15,509 nt of DNA from Paracoccaceae bacterium (lineage in GTDB: Bacteria > Pseudomonadota > Alphaproteobacteria > Rhodobacterales > Rhodobacteraceae). The notes beneath the pieces are model-generated. The model was not told the origin of the DNA. It saw only the letters and a list, made by a program, of their open reading frames with translations, and searched no databases. Below are positions 1 through 6,689 of this stretch, in pieces. Location of the stretch: positions 3,127-18,635 of the forward strand of contig DQCI01000207.1 of NCBI GenBank assembly GCA_003545125.1. The letters are read 5' to 3'. Every line of letters starts with the position of its first letter. The stretch's first letter is position 1. Both the position numbers and the translations under genes were made by a program.

Positions 1-530
1 AGCGCCTCCCAGGCGTGCTTGAAGAAAGGCTGCGCCGAAAACGCGATGATCGGCAGCGAGATCGCCGCAGAGACCCAGTGAAACAGATCGCGCGTCGCGT
101 CCGTGGCGCCCGACCACACGGCGACGGACAGGAGCATGACGTTCATCATGCCGAACCCGGCCACGCCGAGCCGCATCAACATGTTGCGCGAGCTCTTTTG
201 GGTGGCGGTCGTCGTCAGGGCGCCGCTGTCGAGCTCGTAGGCCTCGAAGCCGATCTTGGTCAGGAAATCGGCCAGACCCTGCGGATCGACGTCCGGATCC
301 GCCTCGATGGTGGCGCGCTTCAGCGTGAGGTTGACCCGCGCCGAGCGCACACCCTCCATCTGCCCGAGGCTGCCCTCGACGCCGACGATGCAGGCGGCGC
401 AATGGGCCGTCGGCAGGCTCAGCATGATCCGCTTCGCCTCCTGCCCGTCGCCATGGTAGCCCTTGCCGGCCGTATCCTGGGCGATATGGGCGGCGTCGCA
501 GGCCGGGCAGGCAGAGACCGGGGCGGCCAT
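1..530 (-). CDS. fixI: Copper-translocating P-type ATPase for cbb3 oxidase assembly, N-terminal part (FixI/CcoI)
   Basis: The first 176 residues of a minus-strand gene that continues past the left edge. FixI/CcoI is a P1B-type ATPase that moves copper across the inner membrane for the CuB site of cbb3 oxidase. An N-terminal CPAC pair lies at residues 8-11. A heavy-metal-associated domain follows, with its metal-binding CAAC at 44-47 (preceded by His43) and the fold continuing to about residue 100. A first hydrophobic segment spans about 120-140, and a second begins near 150. The catalytic DKTGT loop lies outside the window. The ATG at 530 follows the TGA-TAA double stop of fixH after 3 nt, so the two genes are co-translated in one operon. 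The reading frame is open throughout the visible part. The assignment rests on the HMA domain plus position directly after fixG-fixH. A general CopA-type exporter is possible but less likely here. Confidence 0.93.
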   Translation of the reverse strand, partial: MAAPVSACPACDAAHIAQDTAGKGYHGDGQEAKRIMLSLPTAHCAACIVGVEGSLGQMEGVRSARVNLTLKRATIEADPDVDPQGLADFLTKIGFEAYELDSGALTTTATQKSSRNMLMRLGVAGFGMMNVMLLSVAVWSGATDATRDLFHWVSAAISLPIIAFSAQPFFKHAWEA

Positions 531-533
531 TTA

Positions 534-1025
534 TCAGCTTTCCGGCAGGATGATCTGGAGCCGTTGGCGGAACGGCGTGCCGTTCACGGCGGTGGCCACG
601 AAGCGGACATCCCATTTGCCGACGTCGAGCGGCGCGACTTCGGCCACATGCGCGCCGAACTCGTTCTGGCGAAACGCGAGCACCTGGTCATCGGTGCGCT
701 GCGTCGCGCGCCCGATCGTGCCCTCGATCCCCTCGACCCGTGCGGGCTTGCCGTCGGGCCCGAGGATGGTGAGATGCACCGTCTCGCCCTCGATCGTGGC
801 CGACGTCTCCCAGCCCAGCGCCTCCTGCGCCTTGCGTTCGGCATTGAACGTCTGGTTGGCCACATAGGCGCTCTTGGTCTCGAGCCCCGGGAAGGTCCCG
901 ATCGCGTTCCACGCCATGAACAAGTTGACCCCGATGATGAGCGCGAACGCCCCCGCGAATATCGCGAAGACCTTGGCACCCGTCAGGGGCTTTCCACCGT
1001 CGGTCGTCTGTTCGGTTTCAGCCAT
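534..1025 (-). CDS. fixH: FixH family cbb3 oxidase assembly protein
   Basis: A 163-residue single-pass membrane protein of the FixH/CcoH family, which associates with cbb3 oxidase during assembly and stabilises it. A short polar N-terminus (1-15) precedes one transmembrane segment at about 18-40. The rest is a periplasmic domain with the family-typical features WETS near 72 and GKWDVRF near 136-142. The start ATG at 1025 lies 6 nt after the fixG stop, with a GAGGG ribosome site overlapping that stop. The gene ends in TGA followed at once by an in-frame TAA, and fixI starts 3 nt later. Length, topology and its place between fixG and fixI all agree. FixH proteins are poorly conserved in sequence, so synteny carries part of the call. 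Confidence 0.92.
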   Translation of the reverse strand: MAETEQTTDGGKPLTGAKVFAIFAGAFALIIGVNLFMAWNAIGTFPGLETKSAYVANQTFNAERKAQEALGWETSATIEGETVHLTILGPDGKPARVEGIEGTIGRATQRTDDQVLAFRQNEFGAHVAEVAPLDVGKWDVRFVATAVNGTPFRQRLQIILPES

Positions 1026-1031
1026 GAGCCC

Positions 1032-2456
1032 TCACTGTCCCGTTCCGTTGAAGACCGTGTCTTTGGAGGCGCGGTCGCCGCTTTGCCCGTCTCTTACCCA
1101 GATCCGGATCGGGGTCCGGTCGGCGCGGGCCTGGTCCGAGCCCGCCTCTGCGACGATATAGACCCGCACCTTGGTTTCGGTATCCGCCGGCACCTCTACC
1201 ACAGATTGGTCGGTGCCTTGAACCGAAACCGTGAACGCGCTGTTCTCGCCGAGCGACACGTAATAGGGCCGCGCTTCGCCGTGCGTGTTGCGCACGCCGA
1301 TCTCGTAGGCGTTGCGGATCGACCCGTCGGCCATGGTCACATAGACCGGGTTGCGCTCGGGGCGCAGCGTAAAGGTGAGGTCGGGCCGCACGAACAGGCC
1401 GACCACGAGCGCCACGCCGATTGCCGCCCAGAGGGTGAAGTAGAGAATCGTGCGCGGCCGGAAGATGTGATTGTAGACATGGGTGACCTCTCTGCCGGCG
1501 CGCTCGCTGGCTTCGTCCTTCAGCGCCATGTAGTCGATCAGCCCGCGCGGTTTGCCGACTTTGTCCATCATGTCGTTGCAGGCATCGATGCACAGCCCGC
1601 AGGTGATGCAAGCGAGCTGCTGGCCGTCACGGATGTCGATCCCCATCGGACAAACGTGGAAACACGCGTTGCAGTCGATACAATCGCCGAGGTCCTCGCG
1701 CTGCTTGCCCTTGCCGCGCGGCTCGCCGCGCCATTCACGGTAGCCGATGGTGATCGTGTCCTCGTCCATCATCGCCGCCTGGATGCGCGGCCATGGGCAG
1801 GCATAGATGCAGATCTGCTCGCGGGCGAAGCCGCCGAAACCGAACGTCGTCGCCGCCAACACGAGGACCGTGCCATAGGCCACGGCAGGCGCCTGGAAGG
1901 TGAGCAATTGCACAAGAAGGGTCGGGGCGTCGGCGAAATAGAACACCCAAGCACCACCGGTGGCGAGGGCGATCAAGAACCACAGCAGCCACTTGGTCAG
2001 ATACTTGCGGATTTTTTCACCGTTCCACTTCTGCTTCCACAGACGCAGACGGGCGTTTCGGTCGCCCTCGACCCAGCGCTCGACCAGAACGAACAGGTCG
2101 GTCCAGATGGTCTGCGGGCAGGCATAGCCGCACCAGACCCGGCCCAACGCCGAGGTGAAGAGAAAGAGGCCGAGCCCTGCCATGATCAGCAGGCCCGCGA
2201 CAAAGTAAAATTCGTGGGGCCAGATCTCGATCCAGAAGAAGAAGAAGCGGCGCCCGGCCAGGTCGACCAGAACTGCCTGGTCAGGGAGATTGGGGCCCCG
2301 GTCCCAACGGATCCACGGGGTCAGGTAATAGATGCCGAGGACGATCGCCATGATCCACCATTTGAGCGCCCGAAACCGCCCGCGGACACGGCGCGGAAAG
2401 ACCGGCTCGTGCGCGGCATAGAGTTGTTCCGGGGTTTCGGGTGCGTCGGCGGGCAT
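1032..2456 (-). CDS. fixG: cbb3 oxidase accessory membrane iron-sulfur protein CcoG/FixG/RdxB
   Basis: A 474-residue polytopic membrane ferredoxin of the CcoG (FixG, RdxB) family, which supports cbb3 oxidase assembly, probably by reducing copper. Hydrophobic segments lie at about 33-47, 84-103, 154-174, 189-207 and, after the clusters, about 340-360. Two ferredoxin-type 4Fe-4S motifs are clear: C259xxC262xxC265xxxC269P and C283xxC286xxC289xxxC293. The family pairs C109xxxC113P and C216xxxC220P are also present. The C-terminal 120 residues look like the usual periplasmic Ig-like domain. The frame is open back to an ATG at 2522, but that codon sits inside an anaerobox, so transcription must start further in. 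The ATG at 2456 has AGGA 8 nt upstream and the usual family N-terminus, and is chosen here; ATG 2465 is the alternative. Confidence 0.95.
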   Translation of the reverse strand: MPADAPETPEQLYAAHEPVFPRRVRGRFRALKWWIMAIVLGIYYLTPWIRWDRGPNLPDQAVLVDLAGRRFFFFWIEIWPHEFYFVAGLLIMAGLGLFLFTSALGRVWCGYACPQTIWTDLFVLVERWVEGDRNARLRLWKQKWNGEKIRKYLTKWLLWFLIALATGGAWVFYFADAPTLLVQLLTFQAPAVAYGTVLVLAATTFGFGGFAREQICIYACPWPRIQAAMMDEDTITIGYREWRGEPRGKGKQREDLGDCIDCNACFHVCPMGIDIRDGQQLACITCGLCIDACNDMMDKVGKPRGLIDYMALKDEASERAGREVTHVYNHIFRPRTILYFTLWAAIGVALVVGLFVRPDLTFTLRPERNPVYVTMADGSIRNAYEIGVRNTHGEARPYYVSLGENSAFTVSVQGTDQSVVEVPADTETKVRVYIVAEAGSDQARADRTPIRIWVRDGQSGDRASKDTVFNGTGQ

Positions 2457-2515
2457 GATGAGCATCCTGACTATCGGGTTGAAAACCGTTGTATGGACCG
2501 GCCTTAGCGGCCACT

Positions 2516-2529
2516 TTGACATGGATCAA
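2516..2529 (-). promoter_or_regulatory. Anaerobox (FNR/FnrL-type site) of fixGHI
   Basis: Read in the direction of fixG it is TTGATCCATGTCAA. This is the FNR consensus TTGAT-N4-ATCAA with one change, in the second half-site. Its centre (2522.5) is 66 bp upstream of the preferred fixG start. With the usual class II spacing of about 41.5 bp, transcription would start near 2481, leaving a leader of about 25 nt. A CATACA-like -10 lies near 2492-2497. That FNR-family proteins bind such sites is established; activation of this operon is inferred from position. Confidence 0.82.
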
Positions 2530-2567
2530 CCGTCGCCGTGCCGCAGGGGAAGCCGGGAGTAACCGGC

Positions 2568-2585
2568 TGTTTTGGAACCAAAACA
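2568..2585. repeat. 18-bp palindrome TGTTTTGG-AA-CCAAAACA upstream of the fixG anaerobox
   Basis: Two perfect 8-bp arms (2568-2575 and 2578-2585) surround a 2-nt centre. The centre of symmetry is 54 bp from that of the fixG anaerobox, close to five helical turns, so both would face the same side of the DNA. The layout is that of an operator for a dimeric regulator. I cannot name the protein. It could also be chance in an A+T-rich patch. Confidence 0.5.
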
Positions 2586-2771
2586 AACCTAAATCTTTGA
2601 TATGACTTAAAAGTGACGCCGCCACCGGGCCTGCGCCCCCTTGCGCCTGCGACAAACTGCCTCGAATATAGGGGCTCGTCCCGGAGAAGCGCGAACGACC
2701 AAGCTCCGGGAGTGGCAGGGGGATTCGCCTTCACATGGGGCCTCCCCCTGACGGATACTCCCAAGACAAGC

Positions 2772-2799
2772 GAAGGGCCGGGATCGCTCCCGGCCCTTC
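2772..2799 (-). terminator. Intrinsic-type terminator after ccoNOQP
   Basis: A perfect 12-bp GC-rich stem (GAAGGGCCGGGA at 2772-2783 against 2788-2799) with a 4-nt loop, 100 bp beyond the ccoP stop. On the minus strand it is followed by CGCTTGTCTTGG, which is only moderately U-rich, so termination may be partial. It separates the ccoNOQP transcript from the fixG promoter. Confidence 0.7.
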
Positions 2800-2898
2800 T
2801 GAATTGGTGGCACCGACCCCGGAGAAACGCGCGAACAGGATCTGGGATCGGTGCCTTGTCCGAGGCTTGGAGGCCCCGGAGTTCGTTTGCCGGTCGGC

Positions 2899-3789
2899 TT
2901 ACTCGCCGCCGCCCAGCTGGTGTACGTAGAGCGCCACCGCGTTGATCTTCGCGGTCACCGTCTGCTCGTCGGCGCCGCCGACGAAGCTCGCGTTCAGGCC
3001 CCAGGCCGGCATCACGCCAAACGGCCCGGTTTCCACGCTGTGGGTGATCTCTTCGGCGCTTGAGCCATAGAGCCAGATCGCGTCGGTGAGGTTCGGTGCC
3101 CCTTGGCCACGGTCGCCGGTGCCGTCTTCCATGTGGCACGACGCACAGTTTTCCTCGAACACGACCGCACCCGCTTCGAGATCGCCCTCGGCGCCTTCCA
3201 GCCCCGACAGCTCCATCACGTAGGCCACCACGTTGGCGATGTCCTCGTCCTCGAGGTAGTCATCCCCGAACGCCGGCATCTCCGAGTAATGAGCATTGTC
3301 CTCGTCCTCGGTGTTACGGACCCCGTGACGGATCGAATAGGCGATCGTCTCGATGTCGCCGCCCCAGAGCCAGTCGTTGTCGAGCAGGTTCGGGTAGCCC
3401 TTGGCGCCGGCAGCGCCGGAACCATGGCACTGCGAGCAGAACGCGGCGAAGGTCGCATTCCCGTAGTTCATGCCGAAGCTGTAGAGGTCAGACCCCGGCT
3501 CCAGGGCGGTGAGGTCGGCCGACGCGAGCTGCGCCTCGATCTCGCCGTTCATCGCCTTGAACTTCTCGATGTCGGCCGCAACGTTGGCGCGGGTCGAGAA
3601 GCCGAGAAGGCCGGGGGTTGCCTTGTTCACCAGCGGAATCGCCGGATAGGCCACCATGTAGCCGACGCCCCAGACGATGCAGGCGTAGAAGATCCACACC
3701 CACCAGCGCGGCAGCGGATTGTTGAGTTCTTGGATGCCATCCCACTCGTGACCCGTGGTCTGCACCTTGTTCTTGTCATCTTTGCTCAA
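2899..3789 (-). CDS. ccoP: cbb3-type cytochrome c oxidase subunit III, diheme cytochrome c
   Basis: The 296-residue CcoP subunit carries electrons from the cytochrome bc1/c pool to the FixO/CcoO heme. One transmembrane segment lies at about 29-50, preceded by the conserved HEWDGIQELNNPLPRWW region. Two periplasmic cytochrome c domains follow. Heme sites are CSQCH at 118-122 and CASCH at 215-219. The likely axial methionines are Met171 (MPAFG) and Met260 (MPAWG). The start codon is TTG, not ATG: AGGAGG lies 7 nt upstream, no ATG lies ahead of the membrane anchor, and the N-terminus matches the family. It is the last gene of ccoNOQP, 30 nt after ccoQ and ahead of a terminator. Both heme sites are intact. 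Confidence 0.97.
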   Translation of the reverse strand: MSKDDKNKVQTTGHEWDGIQELNNPLPRWWVWIFYACIVWGVGYMVAYPAIPLVNKATPGLLGFSTRANVAADIEKFKAMNGEIEAQLASADLTALEPGSDLYSFGMNYGNATFAAFCSQCHGSGAAGAKGYPNLLDNDWLWGGDIETIAYSIRHGVRNTEDEDNAHYSEMPAFGDDYLEDEDIANVVAYVMELSGLEGAEGDLEAGAVVFEENCASCHMEDGTGDRGQGAPNLTDAIWLYGSSAEEITHSVETGPFGVMPAWGLNASFVGGADEQTVTAKINAVALYVHQLGGGE

Positions 3790-3796
3790 AGCCGGT

Positions 3797-3803
3797 CCTC
3801 CTT
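3797..3803 (-). promoter_or_regulatory. Ribosome binding site fixing the TTG start of ccoP
   Basis: Minus-strand AAGGAGG ends 7 nt before the TTG at 3789-3787. It is a near-perfect Shine-Dalgarno at ideal spacing and is the main reason for accepting a TTG start. Confidence 0.85.
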
Positions 3804-3819
3804 GACTGAGCGCCGGGAA

Positions 3820-4005
3820 CTAATCCCGGTCACCGGCAGGTTTGTCGTCATAGCGGAATGGGATGTTCGCCGTGTCTTCGTGGATCTTGCGGCTGCCCGG
3901 GCGGAACGCCCAGACAACCACACCGATGAAGAACAAAAACATGGCGAGGAGCACCCAGCTATCCGCAAAGGCGCGAAAGACGGTATAAGTGTCCTGTCCT
4001 TCCAT
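3820..4005 (-). CDS. ccoQ: cbb3-type cytochrome c oxidase small subunit CcoQ
   Basis: A 61-residue single-span protein of the CcoQ/FixQ family, which stabilises the oxidase and its interaction with CcoP. Residues 2-13 (EGQDTYTVFRAF) lead into one transmembrane segment at about 15-34, ending in the family-like WAFRPGSR. A short polar tail with DTANIPF near 43-49 follows. Two adjacent ATGs are possible, at 4008 and 4005. The GGGAGGGG ribosome site touches the first, so the second, at better spacing, is preferred. It sits about 10 nt after the ccoO stop and 30 nt before ccoP. Known roles vary by species; in Rhodobacter it has also been linked to signalling of oxidase electron flow. Confidence 0.93.
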   Translation of the reverse strand: MEGQDTYTVFRAFADSWVLLAMFLFFIGVVVWAFRPGSRKIHEDTANIPFRYDDKPAGDRD

Positions 4006-4015
4006 CATCCCCTCC

Positions 4016-4771
4016 CTAGCGGCCCGGGGCGGGCGTGAAGGTCTCGAAGTCGACCATCGTGCCGAGCACCTGGAGGTACGCGACCAGTGCGTCCATCTCG
4101 GTGACCTGCGGTTGCCCGTCGAAGTTGCGTACCTGCGCGCCCGGATAACGTTCCAGGAGCGCATCGCCGTCGGCGTCTTCATAGAAGTCGCCCCAGGGAT
4201 CCGCCTGGCTCCAGAAGTCGAGCTCGGCCGCCTCCATCTGCTCATCCGTGTAGGGCACGCCCACCATGCGATTCACGCGCATGTTGTCCACGATATAGCT
4301 GTTGGAGCTGTCCGGGGTCATGTCCCGTTTCATCAGGAACGCGTATTTCGGCATCACTGATTCCGGCACCACGGACTGTGGATCCATCAGGTGGTCGACC
4401 TGCCACTCGTCAGAGTAACGGCCACCGACGCGCGCGAGGTCGGGCCCCGTCCGCTTCGATCCCCACTGGAACGGATGGTCGTATTGCGACTCCGCGGCCA
4501 GCGAGTAGTGCCCGTAGCGTTCCACCTCGTCGCGCATCGGCCGGATCATCTGCGAGTGGCAGACGTAGCAGCCCTCGCGGATGTAGATGTTCCGACCGGC
4601 GAGCTCGAGCGGGGAGTAGGGGCGTACGCCCTCTACGTCCTCGATCGTGTTCTCAAGGTAGAACAGCGGTGCGATTTCGACAATCCCGCCGATGCTCACA
4701 ACCAGAAGCGAGAAGATGAGCAGAAGCGTCGCGTTCTTCTCAAGGACCGCATGTTTGTCAATAAGTGCCAT
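4016..4771 (-). CDS. ccoO: cbb3-type cytochrome c oxidase subunit II, monoheme cytochrome c
   Basis: The 251-residue CcoO/FixO subunit passes electrons from CcoP to the CcoN active site. An N-terminal membrane anchor lies at about 15-38. The heme c motif CYVCH is at 68-72, inside the family-typical [17 protein letters not shown]. Met140 in ESVMPKY is the likely axial ligand. The conserved [18 protein letters not shown] stretch lies at about 99-116. The ATG at 4771 is 14 nt past the ccoN stop, and AAGGAGG overlaps that spacer. Length and all expected motifs match the family, with nothing missing. Confidence 0.97.
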   Translation of the reverse strand: MALIDKHAVLEKNATLLLIFSLLVVSIGGIVEIAPLFYLENTIEDVEGVRPYSPLELAGRNIYIREGCYVCHSQMIRPMRDEVERYGHYSLAAESQYDHPFQWGSKRTGPDLARVGGRYSDEWQVDHLMDPQSVVPESVMPKYAFLMKRDMTPDSSNSYIVDNMRVNRMVGVPYTDEQMEAAELDFWSQADPWGDFYEDADGDALLERYPGAQVRNFDGQPQVTEMDALVAYLQVLGTMVDFETFTPAPGR

Positions 4772-4785
4772 CTGTCCGGCCCTCC

Positions 4786-6381
4786 TTATTCAGCAGGCGC
4801 CGCGGCAGAAGCATCCCGCGCGAGCGGAGCCTTCTTGACGGTCATCCAGAGGTTGTAGGACATGATGAGCGCCCCGGCGAGGTACAGGATACCACCGGTG
4901 CCACGCACCACGTACATCGGGAACTTCGCGGCCACGGTGTCGGCGAACGAGTTCACGAGGAAGCCCTGCGCATCGACTTCACGCCACATCAGGCCTTCCA
5001 TGATCCCGGTGACCCACATCGAGGCGGCATAGAAGATGATGCCGATCGTCGCGAGCCAGAAGTGCCAGGAGACGAGGCGGGTCGAGTAAAGACCGGTCTT
5101 GTTCCACAGCCGCGGGAACAGGAAGTAGAGCGCCCCGAAGGTGATCATGCCGTTCCAGCCGAGTGCACCGGAGTGCACGTGGCCGATCGTCCAGTCGGTG
5201 TAGTGGCTCAGCGAGTTCACCGCCTTGATCGACATCATCGGGCCTTCGAAGGTGGACATGCCGTAGAAGCCGACCGACACCACCATCATCCGGATGATCG
5301 GATCGGTGCGCAGCTTGTCCCAGGCGCCCGAGAGCGTCATCAGACCGTTGATCATGCCACCCCAGGACGGCATCCACAGGATCACCGACATCACCATGCC
5401 CAGCGTGCCGGCCCAATCGGGCAGCGCGGTGTAGTGCAGGTGGTGCGGACCGGCCCAGATATAAAGGAAGATCAGCGCCCAGAAGTGGATGATCGACAGC
5501 TTGTAGGAGAACACCGGCCGTTCGGCCTGCTTCGGCACGAAATAGTACATCATGCCGAGGAAGCCCGCGGTCAGGAAGAAGCCGACCGCGTTGTGGCCGT
5601 ACCACCATTGCGTCATCGCGTCCTGCACGCCGGAGAAGACCTGCACCGACTTGGAGCCGAAGAGCGACACCGGGATCGACAGGTTGTTGACCACGTGCAG
5701 CATCGCAATGGTCACGATGAACGACAAATAGAACCAGTTGGCCACGTAGATATGGGGTTCCTTGCGCTTCATCAGCGTGCCCATGTAGAGCAGCAGGTAG
5801 CCGACCCAGACGATGGTGAGCCACCAATCGGTGTACCATTCGAACTCGGCGTATTCCTTCGACTGGGTCGCGCCCAGAACGTAGCCGGTGGCGGCGAGCA
5901 GGATGGTGATCTGATAGCCCCAGAACACGAACCAGGCCAGCGAGTCATTCCAGAGACGGGCGCCGGAGGTGCGCTGAACCACGTAAAACGAGGTCGTCAC
6001 CAGGCCGGTGCCGCCGAAGGCGAAAATCACCGCCGAGGTATGCAGCGGCCGCAGGCGGCCGAAATTGAGATACCCCTCGGCCCAGGCGAAGTTGAGCTGC
6101 GGGAAGGCGAGTTCGAAGGCGATCCAGACACCCACGAGGAAACCGACCACGGCCCAGAACGCGGTCAGAATCACGCCGGCGCGTACCGGCCCGTCAAGGT
6201 ATCCGGTCTTCGGCACCTTGGCGTGCCCCATGCCGCGCAAGCCGTAGATGAACGCCACCACGGCGCTCAGAAGGCCAATCAGCGCCGCGACCGTGTAGGC
6301 CAGGTCGCGCGATTGACTCGCAAGGTACAGCATGAAGACCGCCGCGGCCCCCAGCAGTACCAGTTTTAGGTAATCCCACAT
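4786..6381 (-). CDS. ccoN: cbb3-type cytochrome c oxidase subunit I, catalytic
   Basis: The 531-residue catalytic heme-copper subunit, which reduces O2 and pumps protons in the inner membrane, with at least twelve predicted membrane spans. Likely ligands are all visible: His114 ([10 protein letters not shown]) for the low-spin heme, His263 (YGHNAVGF) and His313-His314 (GPHHLHY) for CuB, and His401/His403 ([12 protein letters not shown]) for the two hemes. The frame is open 73 codons further upstream to 6600, but that extension crosses the promoter and anaerobox. The ATG at 6381 has AAGGGA 6 nt upstream and gives the usual MWDYLKL start. It is the first gene of ccoNOQP. Low oxygen control is expected from the perfect FNR-type site upstream. 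Confidence 0.98.
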   Translation of the reverse strand: MWDYLKLVLLGAAAVFMLYLASQSRDLAYTVAALIGLLSAVVAFIYGLRGMGHAKVPKTGYLDGPVRAGVILTAFWAVVGFLVGVWIAFELAFPQLNFAWAEGYLNFGRLRPLHTSAVIFAFGGTGLVTTSFYVVQRTSGARLWNDSLAWFVFWGYQITILLAATGYVLGATQSKEYAEFEWYTDWWLTIVWVGYLLLYMGTLMKRKEPHIYVANWFYLSFIVTIAMLHVVNNLSIPVSLFGSKSVQVFSGVQDAMTQWWYGHNAVGFFLTAGFLGMMYYFVPKQAERPVFSYKLSIIHFWALIFLYIWAGPHHLHYTALPDWAGTLGMVMSVILWMPSWGGMINGLMTLSGAWDKLRTDPIIRMMVVSVGFYGMSTFEGPMMSIKAVNSLSHYTDWTIGHVHSGALGWNGMITFGALYFLFPRLWNKTGLYSTRLVSWHFWLATIGIIFYAASMWVTGIMEGLMWREVDAQGFLVNSFADTVAAKFPMYVVRGTGGILYLAGALIMSYNLWMTVKKAPLARDASAAAPAE

Positions 6382-6387
6382 TTCACG

Positions 6388-6393
6388 TCCCTT
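6388..6393 (-). promoter_or_regulatory. Ribosome binding site deciding the ccoN start
   Basis: Minus-strand AAGGGA ends 6 nt before the ATG at 6381. It supports this start over the far-upstream in-frame codon at 6600. Confidence 0.8.
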
Positions 6394-6496
6394 CGTCTTT
6401 TTCAGTCGGCCCCCTCCCTCGGTGCTCTTGGATACACCTCGACTGTGGGCACAAATGTCGACTGTTGCGATTTGAACGGATACCACGGCACACGCT

Positions 6497-6510
6497 TTGA
6501 TCCATATCAA
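6497..6510 (-). promoter_or_regulatory. Perfect anaerobox of ccoNOQP
   Basis: TTGATCCATATCAA on the plus strand is an exact match to the FNR/FnrL consensus TTGAT-N4-ATCAA. Its centre at 6503.5 predicts a ccoN transcript start near 6462 under class II spacing, giving a leader of about 80 nt. Activation of cco operons by FNR or FixK proteins is well established in the group; it is inferred here from the site. Confidence 0.92.
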
Positions 6511-6599
6511 TTCGTGCATGTACGTCCGCGCTCTCTCGCCGCACCCCCTTGTGCCACCCGAACGAAAGACAGGCCGAAATCGGGTTCGCGTCGCCGCCA

Positions 6600-6613
6600 T
6601 TGACCCATGTCAA
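6600..6613 (+). promoter_or_regulatory. Anaerobox-like site of uspA
   Basis: TTGACCCATGTCAA is a perfectly symmetric variant in which both half-sites carry TTGAC/GTCAA in place of TTGAT/ATCAA. Its centre at 6606.5 predicts a start near 6648 and a leader of about 42 nt before uspA. No good -10 could be picked out. Binding is likely weaker than at the ccoN site. Confidence 0.75.
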
Positions 6614-6689
6614 GGCAAAACCCCGGGACGCGGTGCAGCCTGTGGGTCAGGCTGCGGTCGCCCCCGCGCAACCGCTTGAATGGAAAGGC

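Larger units (their letters stand above)
2530..2898. other. Non-coding, hairpin-rich spacer between ccoP and fixG
   Basis: No protein gene is supported here. The short reading frames present lack ribosome sites and family-like sequence. Reading from ccoP towards fixG there are three inverted repeats. The first is an 11-of-12 pair at 2809-2820/2844-2855. The second is the perfect terminator stem at 2772-2799. The third is a split stem of GGGAGT/ACTCCC (2708-2713/2757-2762) around CAGGGGG/CCCCCTG (2716-2722/2744-2750). Closer to fixG lie an 18-bp palindrome, a small 6-bp stem at 2551-2568 and the anaerobox. Stretch 2575-2612 is notably A+T-rich for this genome. Confidence 0.6.
6382..6689. other. 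Divergent control region between ccoN and uspA
   Basis: A 308-bp spacer with promoters facing both ways. It holds two anaeroboxes 103 bp apart (centres 6503.5 and 6606.5). It also holds an 8-bp direct repeat TCGACTGT at 6439-6446 and 6458-6465 near the predicted ccoN transcription start, and ribosome sites for ccoN (6388-6393) and uspA (6682-6688). A possible ccoN -10 (TCAAAT on the minus strand) lies near 6470-6475. No gene is supported within it. Confidence 0.75.

Noticed and set aside
15..2507. An 830-codon plus-strand open frame spanning fixI, fixH and fixG
   Set aside because: It is the antisense shadow of GC-rich coding DNA; the minus-strand genes have clear families and motifs, and the product is low-complexity Arg/Asp/His-rich.
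2551..2572. Small stem AGCCGG/CCGGCT followed by GTTTT, like a plus-strand terminator
   Set aside because: No plus-strand gene ends here, the stem is only 6 bp, and the T-run belongs to the 18-bp palindrome.
2597..2610. TTGATATGACTTAA as a fourth anaerobox
   Set aside because: Only one half-site is good; the second matches ATCAA at three of five positions and spacing to fixG is unsuitable.
2772..2855. Possible tRNA-like structure in the ccoP-fixG spacer
   Set aside because: Stems do not form a cloverleaf, and no T-arm GTTCRA motif or CCA-adjacent acceptor stem is present.
4765..6369. A 534-codon plus-strand open frame opposite ccoN
   Set aside because: Antisense shadow of ccoN, with His/Glu/Arg-rich composition and no recognisable domain.
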